NCBI RefSeq assembly: GCF_000737595.1
Contig: NZ_CP006271.1
Location: 186,001 to 250,000, forward strand
Reading direction: 5' to 3'
DNA: 64,000 nt
DNA from: Synechococcus sp. KORDI-52
Lineage (GTDB): Bacteria; Cyanobacteriota; Cyanobacteriia; PCC-6307; Cyanobiaceae
Each line of letters starts with the position of its first letter. Position 1 is the first letter of the stretch. Below, piece by piece: positions 37,407 through 47,016 of the stretch. A model generated the notes under the pieces. The model was not told the DNA's origin and did no database searches. It worked only from the letters and a program-made list of their open reading frames with translations. The position numbers and the translations under genes are program-made.

Positions 37407-38136
37407 TCATCTCGGTGAGCACAAGAACCGCTCCATAGCTGTCGCCGGTGTGCCCCCCCAGGCGTCGCCCGAGGCTCTGGGCCACCAGGATCGCCACCAC
37501 GCCCCCCAGGAGAAGGGGCAGGAGTGCCACCCAACCTGCCAACAGAACCACCACCAGCGAGGCGGGCAAGGCATCCCAGAACGGCCTGGCATGGTCGCGA
37601 TGAAAGGCGGCGGTTCCATCGGCCCGGAGGTAGTCGAAACGCGCCATGGCCCAGAGCGGCCCCACCCGGGCCCAGAAGGCCGCCAGACAGAGCCCCAGAG
37701 GGGCCTGCCCCCCCAGCTGGATCAAGGCCGCAACCTGCACGAGCAGCACCATCACAAGAGCCAGCACGCCACTGGCGCCCACCCGACTGTCCTTCATCGC
37801 CTCCAGCCGCCGCTCCGCTGGCGCCCCGAGGCCATCCGCCGTGTCGATCAAGCCGTCGTGGTGCAACCCGCCACTGAGTTGGATGCCAAGGGCCACCACG
37901 CAGGGAGCACAGGCAGCCGGAGGCCAACCGAGCCTGGAGAGACCGATCCAGAGCAGCCCCTGTAACGCACCGATCAGCAGTCCCATCCAGGGAGCGAAAC
38001 GGGCAATGCGCTGAAACGAGGGCTGCGGCCAGGGCCATGCCGGCAGCACTGTGTAAAAGATCCAGGCTCCCGCCAGATCAGACAGCCAGGGCGGAACGAT
38101 CCGGGGAATGGCGAGATGGATGCAATCGGCCCTCAC
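37366..38136 (-). CDS. cobS: Adenosylcobinamide-GDP ribazoletransferase (cobalamin synthase)
   Basis: The 256-residue membrane protein joins the lower-ligand nucleotide to cobinamide in (pseudo)cobalamin synthesis. CobS motifs are GGLHHDGLIDTADGLG, RLEAMKDSRVGASGVLALV and GGHTGDSYGAVLVLTEM, with several spans. The start is a GTG. It is divergent from tgt by 29 bases and overlaps the histidine-kinase gene at its 3' end. Confidence 0.92.
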   Translation of the reverse strand: MRADCIHLAIPRIVPPWLSDLAGAWIFYTVLPAWPWPQPSFQRIARFAPWMGLLIGALQGLLWIGLSRLGWPPAACAPCVVALGIQLSGGLHHDGLIDTADGLGAPAERRLEAMKDSRVGASGVLALVMVLLVQVAALIQLGGQAPLGLCLAAFWARVGPLWAMARFDYLRADGTAAFHRDHARPFWDALPASLVVVLLAGWVALLPLLLGGVVAILVAQSLGRRLGGHTGDSYGAVLVLTEMITLLGLALLLPAS

Positions 38137-38165
38137 CGTAGGGTCATTGCAGGGGCGGATCAGTC

Positions 38166-39284
38166 GTGTTCGGCTTCGAGATCAACGCGCATTGCGCCAA
38201 CACATCAGCACGCTGCGGCACCTTTGAGACTCCGCACGGGCCGGTGCACACACCCCGCTTCATGCCGGTGGGAACCCTGGCCACCGTCAAGGGCGTCAGC
38301 ACGGAGCAACTGGGGCGCACGGGAGCCCAGATGGTGCTTTCGAACACGTACCACCTGCATCTGCAACCGGGGGAGGAGATCGTGGCGGCGGCCGGTGGGC
38401 TGCACCGGTTCATGGGCTGGAACGGCCCGATACTCACCGACTCCGGCGGCTTTCAAGTGTTCAGCCTGGGGGACCTGAACAAGATCGATGACCGTGGCGT
38501 GGTGTTCCGGAACCCCCGCGATGGACGCACCATCGACATGACCCCGGAACATGCCACCCAAATCCAGATGGCCCTCGGGGCGGATGTGGCTATGGCCTTC
38601 GACCAATGCCCGCCCTATCCGGCGACTGAGAACGACGTGATCGATGCCTGTCGCCGTACCCATAGCTGGCTCGAGCGCTGCGTCACGGCCCACACCCGCG
38701 AAGATCAGGCGTTGTTCGGCATCGTTCAGGGCGGTTGTTTCCCGCATCTGCGGCGGGAGAGTGCCATGGCCGTCGCCTCCTTTGATCTGCCGGGCATCGC
38801 CGTGGGTGGCGTCAGCGTCGGCGAGCCCGCCGAGGAGATGCATCGCATCGTGCGGGATGTCACGCCGCTGCTTCCCACGCAGAAACCGCGCTACCTGATG
38901 GGCATCGGCACCCTGCGCGAGATGGCGATTGCCGTGGCCAACGGCATTGACCTGTTCGACTGCGTCTTGCCCACGCGACTCGGCCGTCATGGCACCGCCC
39001 TCGTGGGCGGCGAACGCTGGAATCTGCGCAATGCCCGCTTTCGCCACGACCACACCCCCCTGGATCCGAGCTGTTCCTGTGTGGCCTGCACCGGTCACAC
39101 CCGGGCCTACCTGCATCACCTGATTCGCAGCGAGGAGCTGCTGGGCCTCACCTTGCTGAGCATTCACAACATCACCCAGCTCGTGCGTTTCACCTCGGCC
39201 ATGGCACAGGCCATTCGCGACGGCTGTTTTTCAGAGGATTTCGCTCCCTGGGAGCCAGACTCACCAGCCCATCACACGTGGTAG
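38166..39284 (+). CDS. tgt: Queuine tRNA-ribosyltransferase
   Basis: The 372-residue enzyme inserts preQ1 at G34 of tRNAs with GUN anticodons. Catalytic and zinc motifs: [12 protein letters not shown] (nucleophile region), [18 protein letters not shown], and the zinc site [17 protein letters not shown]. The start is GTG 38166. psbK follows after 31 bases on the same strand. Confidence 0.96.
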   Translation: MFGFEINAHCANTSARCGTFETPHGPVHTPRFMPVGTLATVKGVSTEQLGRTGAQMVLSNTYHLHLQPGEEIVAAAGGLHRFMGWNGPILTDSGGFQVFSLGDLNKIDDRGVVFRNPRDGRTIDMTPEHATQIQMALGADVAMAFDQCPPYPATENDVIDACRRTHSWLERCVTAHTREDQALFGIVQGGCFPHLRRESAMAVASFDLPGIAVGGVSVGEPAEEMHRIVRDVTPLLPTQKPRYLMGIGTLREMAIAVANGIDLFDCVLPTRLGRHGTALVGGERWNLRNARFRHDHTPLDPSCSCVACTGHTRAYLHHLIRSEELLGLTLLSIHNITQLVRFTSAMAQAIRDGCFSEDFAPWEPDSPAHHTW

Positions 39285-39315
39285 CGTCCAGCCCAACGCC
39301 TTTTTGATACAAGGG

Positions 39316-39459
39316 ATGGCCGCCTTCACCCTCGACCTGCTGGCACAGCTGCCCGAGGCCTATCAGGCCTTCTCTCCGCTGATCGACATTCTTCCGTTGA
39401 TCCCCGTCTTCTTCCTGCTGCTGGCCTTTGTCTGGCAGGCCTCTGTGGGCTTCCGCTGA
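39316..39459 (+). CDS. psbK: Photosystem II protein PsbK
   Basis: A 47-residue frame reads [20 protein letters not shown] and then [20 protein letters not shown] and QASVGFR. The LPEAY and DILP(L/V)IP motifs identify mature PsbK with its short leader. AAGGG lies directly before the ATG. tgt followed by psbK is a common arrangement in marine picocyanobacteria. Confidence 0.94.
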   Translation: MAAFTLDLLAQLPEAYQAFSPLIDILPLIPVFFLLLAFVWQASVGFR

Positions 39460-39463
39460 AGCC

Positions 39464-40198
39464 TCAGCCATACCGAAGAACCTTCACAGCAAACGCTGGC
39501 AGCGACAGCATGCGACGCCAGCGTGATGGTTCCTGAATGAGCCGATACAACCACTCAAGCTGCATCCGGCACATCCAGCCGGGGGCACGTTTTGTGGTGC
39601 CGGCCCAGACGTCAAAACTGCCGCCGACACCCATCCACAGTCCTGGCTGACCGAACGCCACGCGTTCCGACCAGGTTTCCTGGCGCGGCACCCCCAGGGC
39701 CACGAGAACGAGATCCGGCTTCAAGGTCTTGAGCTGAGCCTCAACGCCCGGCCAAGCTTCGGGCGCTTGATAACCATCCACAGCGAGCGCCAGGTTGAGC
39801 CCGGCGATCCGTTGGGGTAACTCCGCACGCAGCGTTGCCATTACCTCAGGTGATGCGCCCACCAGCGCCACACGCCAACGGTGGACCGCGGCATATTCCA
39901 GCAGCGTCCAGGCCAGTTCAATCCCGGCCGTTTTGACAACCCGGATGTTCTGACGTCCGAGAGCCCAGACCACACCAGCTCCATCGGGGATCACCAGATC
40001 AGCCGTTGCGATCGCCTGGCCCAGGGAAGCATCCGCCCGGGCGGACATGGTCATCTCAGCGTTGAGGGTGACGATGCGTCCGCCGCCTTGGGCATGCAGA
40101 CCGAGGGCTGCAGCACAGACATCACGACAGGCATCCACCGGAACGCCGAGCACCTGGCAGCGGTGATGGTCATCGGGGGCGGTGCTGACAGAGTCCAT
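39464..40198 (-). CDS. WecG/TagA/CpsF family glycosyltransferase
   Basis: The 244-residue GT26 enzyme transfers a second sugar (ManNAc or ManNAcA type) to lipid-linked GlcNAc. Motifs: RIVTLNAEMTMSARADASLG, ADLVIPDGAGVVWALG, VALVGASPEV, LVALGVPRQETW and VGGSFDVWAGTTKRAP. Its likely partner is the WecA-like transferase at 23166. The stop is four bases from convergent psbK. It is divergent from the phosphorylase-kinase-like gene. Confidence 0.87.
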   Translation of the reverse strand: MDSVSTAPDDHHRCQVLGVPVDACRDVCAAALGLHAQGGGRIVTLNAEMTMSARADASLGQAIATADLVIPDGAGVVWALGRQNIRVVKTAGIELAWTLLEYAAVHRWRVALVGASPEVMATLRAELPQRIAGLNLALAVDGYQAPEAWPGVEAQLKTLKPDLVLVALGVPRQETWSERVAFGQPGLWMGVGGSFDVWAGTTKRAPGWMCRMQLEWLYRLIQEPSRWRRMLSLPAFAVKVLRYG

Positions 40199-40234
40199 GG
40201 CCGTGGGGCTGCGTTGGAGAATTTAGGAGTGGTG

Positions 40235-43200
40235 ATGCATGAGGGCATGGTTGTGACGACGACGGAACCCCTTCCGCAGAACCACGCCACAAGCCTTCAG
40301 CGCCTGGATCAATCCATCCAACGGGTGGTTATCGATCGGCAGGACCCGATCAGCGGCCTGCTCCCCGCCAGCACCGCCCACACCATCCATGGCGACTACG
40401 GGGATGCCTGGGTGCGGGACTGCGTCTATTCGGTGCAGTGCGTTTGGGGGCTGGCCCTGGCCCACCGCCGCCAGCAGGGGCAGAACAGCCGGCGCTCCTG
40501 GGAGCTGGAGCAGCGGGTGGTGGCCCTCATGCGGGGCCTGATGCGCTCGATGATGCGGCAAGCCGGGAAGGTGGAGCGCTTCAAGCAGAGCCTCAATCCC
40601 CTCGACGCACTCCACGCCAAGTACGACAGCTGCACCGGCGAACCGGTGGTGGCAGATGACGCCTGGGGCCATCTCCAACTGGATGCCACCTCGTTGTTCC
40701 TGCTGCAGCTGGCGCAGTTGACCAAGGGCGGTTGCGCCGTGGTGCAAAGCCGTGACGAAGTGGATTTCCTTCAGAACCTGGTGCACTACATCGCCCGGGC
40801 CTACCGCACCCCCGACTACGGAATCTGGGAACGGGGAGACAAAGGCAACCATGGCCTGCCGGAGCGCAATGCGAGCTCGATCGGCATGGCCAAAGCCGCC
40901 CTGGAAGCACTCGATGGGCTTGACCTCTACGGCCCCCATGGCGATGGCGGCTCCATCCTGCTGATTCCCCAGGGGGCCATCGTGCGCCTCCGTCGCGCTC
41001 TGGAAGGGCTTCTGCCACGGGAATCCGCCAGCAAGGAAGCCGACAGCGCCTGCCTGTCGGTGATTGGTTATCCGGCCTGGGCCGTGGAAGATGCCGCCCT
41101 GGTGGAGCGCACCGGCCGCCGGATTCGACGGGAACTCGCTGGGGCCTACGGCTACAAACGCTTCCTGCGGGATGGTCACCAGACGGCGGTGGAAGACGTC
41201 AACCGCCTGCACTACGAACCGGAGGAGCTCGCCGCCTTTGAAGGGATCGAGTCGGAGTGGCCGTTGTTTCTGGCCTTCGAACTGGTCACCGCATGCTGCG
41301 AAGGACGCTGGGATGATGCCCGGCGCCTGCACAGCCAGCTCAAGACGCTGGCTGTTGAAGAAGACGGCGAACGTCTCTACCCCGAGCTGTATCAGGTCCC
41401 GGCCAGCTCGGTCCAGCAGGAACGGCTTCATCCAGGCAGCCAGGAGCGGGTGGCCAACACCAACCTGCCGCTGATCTGGACCCAGAGCCTGGTGTGGCTC
41501 GGAGAAATGCTGCTCGACGATCTGATCCGTCCCGAGGACATCGACCCCTGTGGCCGCAGGGAGCCGCAGCCGCTCGGCGCCGACACCGTTCTTGTGGCGA
41601 TGGCTGCGGAGACGGATGCCGTGCGCCAGGCGCTGCTGGCTGCAGAGGTGCCGATCGATCCAACCGCGGTGATTGCCGTGCAGTCGTCCGACGAGCTGAA
41701 GCAACGGCTGAAAGCCGCCGGCACCAATCCGCGGCTTGAGCTCACTGGGCGCCCCGGCCACCGGGTGGAAACCGAGGACACGGCTCGGGTCTACCGCCAG
41801 GACGGCGCCATCAGTGTGTTCACCCCATCCGTGCTGGAAGACCGCAGCAGCTATCTGGCCGATGACCCGGAGGAGCTGCTGGAGACCGTTGTGGACGAGC
41901 TGCATCTGCTGCAACGGCACTGGCGTGGCGTCGGACGTCCCCTTCTGGTCATCCCCATTCGCGACGCGGCCCTCCAGCAGCATCGCGACGTCATACTCAA
42001 ACTGGCCCGACAACTCGGCAGCGGCGTCATTGAACGCATCCCCGTCCGCTTGGGCTGCCTCAGTGAACTGGTGGATCAGGCGCAGAAAGTGCAGCTGCCG
42101 CCGCTCCAGCAAAAGCCGGTGCCACGATCGGAGCCACCCCAGCACCTTCTGCGCGACGCCACCGATCTACGGGATCTGACCGCCGCAGAGGAGCAGGAGC
42201 TGGATGACACCCCGATCGAACAGTTGAGCCAGCGCCTCTGGAACAGTGCACTCCTGCATGAACAGGCCGAAGTGCTCGAGTTGCTGCAACGGCGTCTCGG
42301 CCCCCAGGGGATTCAACGCAGCCCCGAGGGCCATCCAGTGGCCCTGCGCACCCTGCTTGAGGAGGTGTATCAACGGGGCTTGCGTTGTGAAGACTGGAAT
42401 GTGGTGCGGCGTTGTGCCGGCGCCATGGGGATGGTGCATCCCCAGCTGGAGGATGCCCTGACCGACCTTCTCGTCCGCCAGAAACAGGTGGTGGTGGGGC
42501 GCAATTACACCGGCGACTCCCGGCTCCGCCAACCGATGGACAGTGCCGCCATCGCCGAACGGATTGAAACCACCAGCGGGATCGACGGCCGTGAGCGCAT
42601 GCTCGAGCAGGAGCTCCTGCTCGCCCTCGACAGCGTGGCGCGGCGGGAGCCAGCCCTGCTCAAGGGCAGCCTGACCCTGCAGCTGGGGCAGCTGATGCTG
42701 CTGCTGACATCGGAGCTGGCCGTGGAGAAGATGCTCAGTCAGGACGAAGCCTTTGAAGCCCTCTGCGGCGAAGCACCCCACGCCATCCGCAAGCGGTTGC
42801 GCGCCGTTCTTGGGGATGTGGAGCATGCCAGGGCCGCCCTACAACGCGGCGAACAGCTGCATGTCAGCGGCCGGGTGAAGTGGTCAGTACCCGACCCATT
42901 GGAGGAGACCCCGGGGGGTGGGGACTGGCTTCAACACCGCATCCGCCTGGGCTCCTTCCAAAAAGTTCCCCGCGATTTCTATGCAGGAATCTGGTCGTTG
43001 CTGCAGCACTGCCGCGGCCTGGTGATCGGCGACAAGCTGGAACGGCGCAATCGCCTCAACAGCCGCCTCATTCTCGAGAAAACAGCGGGGGAGCGCAATT
43101 TCGCGGCCCAGGTCGACCATCTGCTCAGTCGGATCAAGGCACCGGAATACCGCCAACTCTGCAGCGAATGTCTGCTCTCGTTGATGGCCTTCGTCGAAGC

Positions 43201-43423
43201 CAATCCGGAGGTGCGTTTCGAGGATGACCTGGCCCTGGATGTGGTGATCGGCCATGCCGTGCGGGTGGGCTGGCAACAGAGCCATCCCTCGCTTCGACCG
43301 GAGAGCTACCCCCATCACAAAGCCCAGGCCTGGGGGCAGTTCTATCAATCCTCACCTGGTGATTGCCGTCGCTGGCAGGTCACGGCCTTAAGGGAGCTGG
43401 CCGAACAGCAAGGGCTGTTCTGA
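40235..43423 (+). CDS. GH15/phosphorylase kinase alpha-beta-like protein
   Basis: The 1062-residue protein has an N-terminal glucoamylase-like (alpha/alpha)6 domain with GDYGDAWVRDCVYSVQCVWGLAL and CVYSVQ, DDAWGHLQLDATSL and NTNLPLIWTQSLVWLGEMLL. This matches the phosphorylase kinase alpha/beta and GH15 superfamily. The C-terminal half is long, helical and Leu-rich. Bacterial copies have no proven role; a glycogen-related one is possible. ATG 40235 follows AGGAG by five bases. The open frame extends upstream to 39881 only as the antisense shadow of the WecG gene. Confidence 0.8.
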   Translation: MHEGMVVTTTEPLPQNHATSLQRLDQSIQRVVIDRQDPISGLLPASTAHTIHGDYGDAWVRDCVYSVQCVWGLALAHRRQQGQNSRRSWELEQRVVALMRGLMRSMMRQAGKVERFKQSLNPLDALHAKYDSCTGEPVVADDAWGHLQLDATSLFLLQLAQLTKGGCAVVQSRDEVDFLQNLVHYIARAYRTPDYGIWERGDKGNHGLPERNASSIGMAKAALEALDGLDLYGPHGDGGSILLIPQGAIVRLRRALEGLLPRESASKEADSACLSVIGYPAWAVEDAALVERTGRRIRRELAGAYGYKRFLRDGHQTAVEDVNRLHYEPEELAAFEGIESEWPLFLAFELVTACCEGRWDDARRLHSQLKTLAVEEDGERLYPELYQVPASSVQQERLHPGSQERVANTNLPLIWTQSLVWLGEMLLDDLIRPEDIDPCGRREPQPLGADTVLVAMAAETDAVRQALLAAEVPIDPTAVIAVQSSDELKQRLKAAGTNPRLELTGRPGHRVETEDTARVYRQDGAISVFTPSVLEDRSSYLADDPEELLETVVDELHLLQRHWRGVGRPLLVIPIRDAALQQHRDVILKLARQLGSGVIERIPVRLGCLSELVDQAQKVQLPPLQQKPVPRSEPPQHLLRDATDLRDLTAAEEQELDDTPIEQLSQRLWNSALLHEQAEVLELLQRRLGPQGIQRSPEGHPVALRTLLEEVYQRGLRCEDWNVVRRCAGAMGMVHPQLEDALTDLLVRQKQVVVGRNYTGDSRLRQPMDSAAIAERIETTSGIDGRERMLEQELLLALDSVARREPALLKGSLTLQLGQLMLLLTSELAVEKMLSQDEAFEALCGEAPHAIRKRLRAVLGDVEHARAALQRGEQLHVSGRVKWSVPDPLEETPGGGDWLQHRIRLGSFQKVPRDFYAGIWSLLQHCRGLVIGDKLERRNRLNSRLILEKTAGERNFAAQVDHLLSRIKAPEYRQLCSECLLSLMAFVEANPEVRFEDDLALDVVIGHAVRVGWQQSHPSLRPESYPHHKAQAWGQFYQSSPGDCRRWQVTALRELAEQQGLF

Positions 43424-43459
43424 TCCCAGCAACCGCTTGTCTGATCCCAACCAAGCCCG

Positions 43460-44467
43460 TCAGATGGGTGCCAGCAAGGGTGCGCCGCTATCCGGATGCT
43501 CGACCGCCTGCTCGATCAGATCCGCCAGCTTGAGGGCACGCGAGGCCTGAAGACCATCCACAGCGGGGGTTTCCCGGCCGCGCACACACTGAAGGAAGTG
43601 CTCAAGCTCGGCATAGAGCGGCTCAATCGAGGTGGTGCTCACCTCCTCGATGAAGCCGTCATTGCGATACAGCAGCTCACCGTGATCAGCGGAGTACCAC
43701 TCGTGGGCGCGGCGGTGGATGTGCAGGGTGTGGTTAAGGAAGTCTGTCTCCACCAGACTCGATCGGCAGTGGGCGCTGAGACTGCGGATCTTGCGGTGGC
43801 TCATCTTGCTGGCGGTGAGGCTGGCCACAACACCGTTCTCGAAACCCAGCGTGGCATTGACGTAATCGATCGGCCCCTCGGCACTGCGACCGCCGGCAGC
43901 TGCAAGCCGCACCACCGGTGCCTTGGCCAGCTCCAGAACAAGGTCGATGTCGTGGATCATCAGATCCAGCACCACAGAAACGTCATTGGCCCGATCGGAA
44001 TGGGGGCTGTGGCGACGCCCCTCGAGGACCACCACCTCCTCATTGGCCACCACCTTGATGAGCTCACGGAAGGCGGGGTTGAACCGCTCAATGTGACCCA
44101 CCTGCAGGAGTCGACCCGCTGCTGTCGCGGCCTCGATCAGTGCGGTGGCCTCGTCCTGATTCGCCGCAATCGGCTTCTCAATCAGAACATGCACACCCGC
44201 ACGGAGGCAGGCCAGACCGACGGGGTGGTGCAGCAGGGTGGGAACCGCGATGCAGACGGCCTCCACCTCAGAGAGCATGGCGTTGTAGTCGGCAAAGCAG
44301 CGGCAGCCGAATTGTTCGGTGGCGAGCTGTCCGCGATCGGCATCGGGGTCCGCAACGCCCACCAGATCGGCATCTCGAAGCAGGCTGAGCACCCTGGCGT
44401 GATGCCATCCCATGTTGCCGATGCCGATCACCCCGACCTTCACTGGGACCATGGGGTCGGGAGACAT
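43460..44467 (-). CDS. Gfo/Idh/MocA family oxidoreductase
   Basis: The 335-residue protein has an N-terminal Rossmann fold with VGVIGIGNMGWHHARVL, the EKP motif VLIEKPIAANQDEA and a C-terminal substrate domain containing GHIERFNPAF and VVLDLMIHDIDLVLEL. It is an NAD(P)-dependent sugar or sugar-nucleotide dehydrogenase; the substrate cannot be read from sequence. UDP-GlcNAc-type O-antigen sugars are plausible given DegT and WecG genes nearby. Start ATG 44467; GTG 44473 and ATG 44452 are alternatives. Confidence 0.85.
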   Translation of the reverse strand: MSPDPMVPVKVGVIGIGNMGWHHARVLSLLRDADLVGVADPDADRGQLATEQFGCRCFADYNAMLSEVEAVCIAVPTLLHHPVGLACLRAGVHVLIEKPIAANQDEATALIEAATAAGRLLQVGHIERFNPAFRELIKVVANEEVVVLEGRRHSPHSDRANDVSVVLDLMIHDIDLVLELAKAPVVRLAAAGGRSAEGPIDYVNATLGFENGVVASLTASKMSHRKIRSLSAHCRSSLVETDFLNHTLHIHRRAHEWYSADHGELLYRNDGFIEEVSTTSIEPLYAELEHFLQCVRGRETPAVDGLQASRALKLADLIEQAVEHPDSGAPLLAPI

Positions 44468-44504
44468 CAGCACGGGCGGTTGGTTGGGGGAAGACTATCG
44501 GCCT

Positions 44505-45788
44505 TCATTCGGATTGATCCTCTGAACTGGGGAGAACGAGCCGGACCCGCTCAATCCGCGGCCCCGCCATGGCCTTGATTTCGAACTGCAGGCCGTTGAA
44601 ATGCAGAGCCTCTCCTGCGGATGGAATGTGCTGAAGCCGCTCCAGCAGGAAACCGGCCAGGGTGTGATGGTCATCGGCTTCCGGCAGGTTGAGGTCAAGT
44701 TGCCGGTTCAGCTCGAAGATCTCCAGATCGCCCGCCATCAACCAGGCACCTGGGGTGTCCTTCTCCTCGAGCAGATCCGGTTCATCGGACTCCGTGGGGT
44801 CCTCATCGCCAACGATTTCTCCGGTGAGATCCGCTGCGGTCACCAGCCCCTCCGTACCGCCGTGCTCATCCACCACCAGCAGCAGGGGCTGTCCGCTGCG
44901 GATCATTGGCAGCAGCTCCGCCAGGGTGCAGGTCTCCAGCACGGGCACCGCAGGCTGGAGGTAGGGCTCAAGCAACGAATCAGCCTGGAGCTCCCCCCTG
45001 GCGATCGGTTCGGCCATGTGGCGGAGATCCAGCACGCCGCGCACGTCATCCAGCGACTGGCCGATCACCGGGAAGCGGGCGTGACGGGTGTGATGCACGG
45101 CTTCCATCATTTCGGCGAAACGAACCGTGGCCGGCAGCGTGACCATCCCGGAGCGCGGCACCATCACCTCCCTCACCTGGGTGTCCCTCAAAGCGAACAC
45201 ACCTTCAAGGATGTTTTTCTCATCGGGGAACAACCCCGTGACCCGACCGGATTCCACCAGGGTTTCCAGCTCCCCGGCTGAAAGGGCTGGCACCAACACA
45301 TCCCACTGGGGAGCCAGGCCAAGCAGACGCATCAGCAGACCCGCCAGCGCCTCGAGCAGGTTGAGCAGTGGAGCCAGACAACGCATCACCACCTCGAGCA
45401 GCGGCACCAGCCGGAGCGCCGACGATTCAGGACGGTTCAGCACCCAGGCCTTGGGCAGCAGACCCGCCAACAACGTGGCCATCAGCACGATGCTGAGGAA
45501 CAGCGCCGTGTCGCGCCAAGCCACACCCACAGACCCATCCACCCAGAGCCGCTCTCCCAGGCCACGGCCAGCCCAGCCCAAAGCCACCAAGGCGAGGGTG
45601 GCACCCAGCTGGCTGACCAGGAGCGCTCGCCGCAAACGCCGCTGCAGCCGCTGAATGGAACGGGCTCCAGCTTGCTGTTCCTCCACCAACACTTCGACGC
45701 GGCTGGGACGAAGCCGCAACAGCGCCACCTCTGCAGCCGCGAAGAAGGCCGGCAGAGCCAGCAGAACAGCGAGCAGAAGGAGCCGCAT
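44505..45788 (-). CDS. CNNM/CorC-HlyC family membrane protein
   Basis: The 427-residue protein has an N-terminal DUF21/CNNM membrane domain with four spans (residues 1-170), a tandem CBS-domain pair (REVMVPRSGMVTLPATVRFA to VDEHGGTEGLVTAADLTGEIVGD) and a C-terminal CorC_HlyC domain (LDLNLPEADDHHTLAGFLLERL). The family affects magnesium or cobalt efflux; the old haemolysin name is misleading. Start ATG 45788. Confidence 0.88.
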   Translation of the reverse strand: MRLLLLAVLLALPAFFAAAEVALLRLRPSRVEVLVEEQQAGARSIQRLQRRLRRALLVSQLGATLALVALGWAGRGLGERLWVDGSVGVAWRDTALFLSIVLMATLLAGLLPKAWVLNRPESSALRLVPLLEVVMRCLAPLLNLLEALAGLLMRLLGLAPQWDVLVPALSAGELETLVESGRVTGLFPDEKNILEGVFALRDTQVREVMVPRSGMVTLPATVRFAEMMEAVHHTRHARFPVIGQSLDDVRGVLDLRHMAEPIARGELQADSLLEPYLQPAVPVLETCTLAELLPMIRSGQPLLLVVDEHGGTEGLVTAADLTGEIVGDEDPTESDEPDLLEEKDTPGAWLMAGDLEIFELNRQLDLNLPEADDHHTLAGFLLERLQHIPSAGEALHFNGLQFEIKAMAGPRIERVRLVLPSSEDQSE

Positions 45789-45801
45789 CAACAGAGGAAC
45801 A

Positions 45802-45874
45802 TGGGGGTCGCGAGGATCGAACTCGCCTTAGGCGAATTATGAGTTCGCTGCATTCACCAGATTGCTAGACCCCC
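45802..45874 (-). tRNA. tRNA with CAT anticodon, probably tRNA-Ile2
   Basis: The 73-base cloverleaf has acceptor GGGGGTC/GACCCCC with discriminator A, anticodon stem GCGAA/TTCGC and loop CTCATAA, so the anticodon is CAT. The loop context ACTCATAATT matches bacterial and plastid tRNA-Ile(CAT), modified to lysidine, better than the elongator or initiator tRNA-Met. The Ile assignment is therefore likely but not certain. Confidence 0.85.
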
Positions 45875-45886
45875 TTGAGGAGAGTG

Positions 45887-46411
45887 TTACCACAAGGGAG
45901 TCACGTCGGGGAAGTCATTCGACACGGGTGGATCCAGCATGGGCTCGTAGGCATCGATGGCGACCACACTTCCATCGAATCCGCTGGGGATATCCATGGT
46001 GCGCAACGGCATCGGCGGGCTCTGTGCCTCAAGCAGCGCTCCCGCCGTGTTCTGGAGTGCGGAGCCATCCCAGACCAGGGTCTGGTCCGGAAAGCCCAGC
46101 CCCATCAACCGATTCCCCTCGATGCCTCCAACGGCAATCCCCAGAAGATCGGTGAGTTGATGCAGGGGGTCGACGCCCCGGGCCATGGGTGAGGTCCAGG
46201 TGAACAAGCGACGGTTGATCAGCTCACTGGTGGTCTCCGTGGGCTGGCACACCGTCACTTCAACGGAGGCTGAACCCGAGCCCGGCGGAGGTGCTTCAAC
46301 GCTGGTCGTGCAGACCAGCGGGCCCGCCAGCACCGATGGGCCGGCGAACAGGAACAAGCCCGAGCGAAAGAACGACCGCAGCAGCACTGGATGAAACAGC
46401 TCTAAGCGCAA
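45887..46411 (-). CDS. Exported protein of unknown function
   Basis: The 174-residue protein begins with a hydrophobic segment (FFRSGLFLFAGPSVLAG) that looks like a signal peptide, followed by a Thr/Ser-rich region and two Cys. The remainder contains NRRLFTWTSPMARGVDPLHQLTDLL and GNRLMGLGFPDQTLVWDGS. No family recognised. The start used is TTG; a GTG 24 bases downstream is also possible. It is divergent from pyrE. Confidence 0.5.
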   Translation of the reverse strand: MRLELFHPVLLRSFFRSGLFLFAGPSVLAGPLVCTTSVEAPPPGSGSASVEVTVCQPTETTSELINRRLFTWTSPMARGVDPLHQLTDLLGIAVGGIEGNRLMGLGFPDQTLVWDGSALQNTAGALLEAQSPPMPLRTMDIPSGFDGSVVAIDAYEPMLDPPVSNDFPDVTPLW

Positions 46412-46443
46412 ACTAAGGACATCTGCTAAGTGCGGCCAGTCCC

Positions 46444-47016
46444 ATGTCTGAATCGTCGATTGTCCCGACTGAGCGGCAGAACCTGCTGAACCGCCTTGCC
46501 ACCCTGGCCTACAAACGCGGGGACTTCACCCTTGCCTCCGGCCGCAAAAGCGAGCACTACGTGAACTGCAAACCCGTGAGCCTGAGCGGTTCCGGCCTGG
46601 CGCTGATCAGCCGGGCGATGCTCACCCACGTGGAGGCCAATGCAGTGGCCGTGGCTGGCCTCACCCTCGGCGCCGACCCCCTGGTGAGCGGTGTGGCCAT
46701 GGCCGCGGCCGATCAGGGCCGGGATCTCGATGCGCTGATCGTGCGCAAGGAGGCCAAAGGCCACGGCACCGGAGCGTGGCTGGAAGGACCGCTGCCAGTC
46801 CCCGGGGCCCTGATCACCGTGCTGGAGGACGTGGTGACCACGGGGGGCTCCTCGCTCAAGGCGGTCCGGCAGCTGCGCGACGCCGGATACACCGTCCATC
46901 GAGTCGTCACCATCGTCGACCGGGAAGAAGGGGGTGAGGCCGCCATGGCGGCTGACGATCTCGAGCTGATCAGCCTCTACAAACTGTCTGAAATCGCCGC
47001 CATCACGCAGGCATGA
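46444..47016 (+). CDS. pyrE: Orotate phosphoribosyltransferase
   Basis: The 190-residue enzyme makes OMP from orotate and PRPP. The PRPP loop [16 protein letters not shown] is seen, with [17 protein letters not shown] and [16 protein letters not shown]. It is overlapped by the ygfZ-like gene (ATGA). Confidence 0.95.
   Translation: MSESSIVPTERQNLLNRLATLAYKRGDFTLASGRKSEHYVNCKPVSLSGSGLALISRAMLTHVEANAVAVAGLTLGADPLVSGVAMAAADQGRDLDALIVRKEAKGHGTGAWLEGPLPVPGALITVLEDVVTTGGSSLKAVRQLRDAGYTVHRVVTIVDREEGGEAAMAADDLELISLYKLSEIAAITQA

Noticed and set aside
39881-40234. Upstream extension of the phosphorylase-kinase-like gene
   Set aside because: This part lies antisense to the start of the WecG gene, and a clean AGGAG-ATG start is at 40235.
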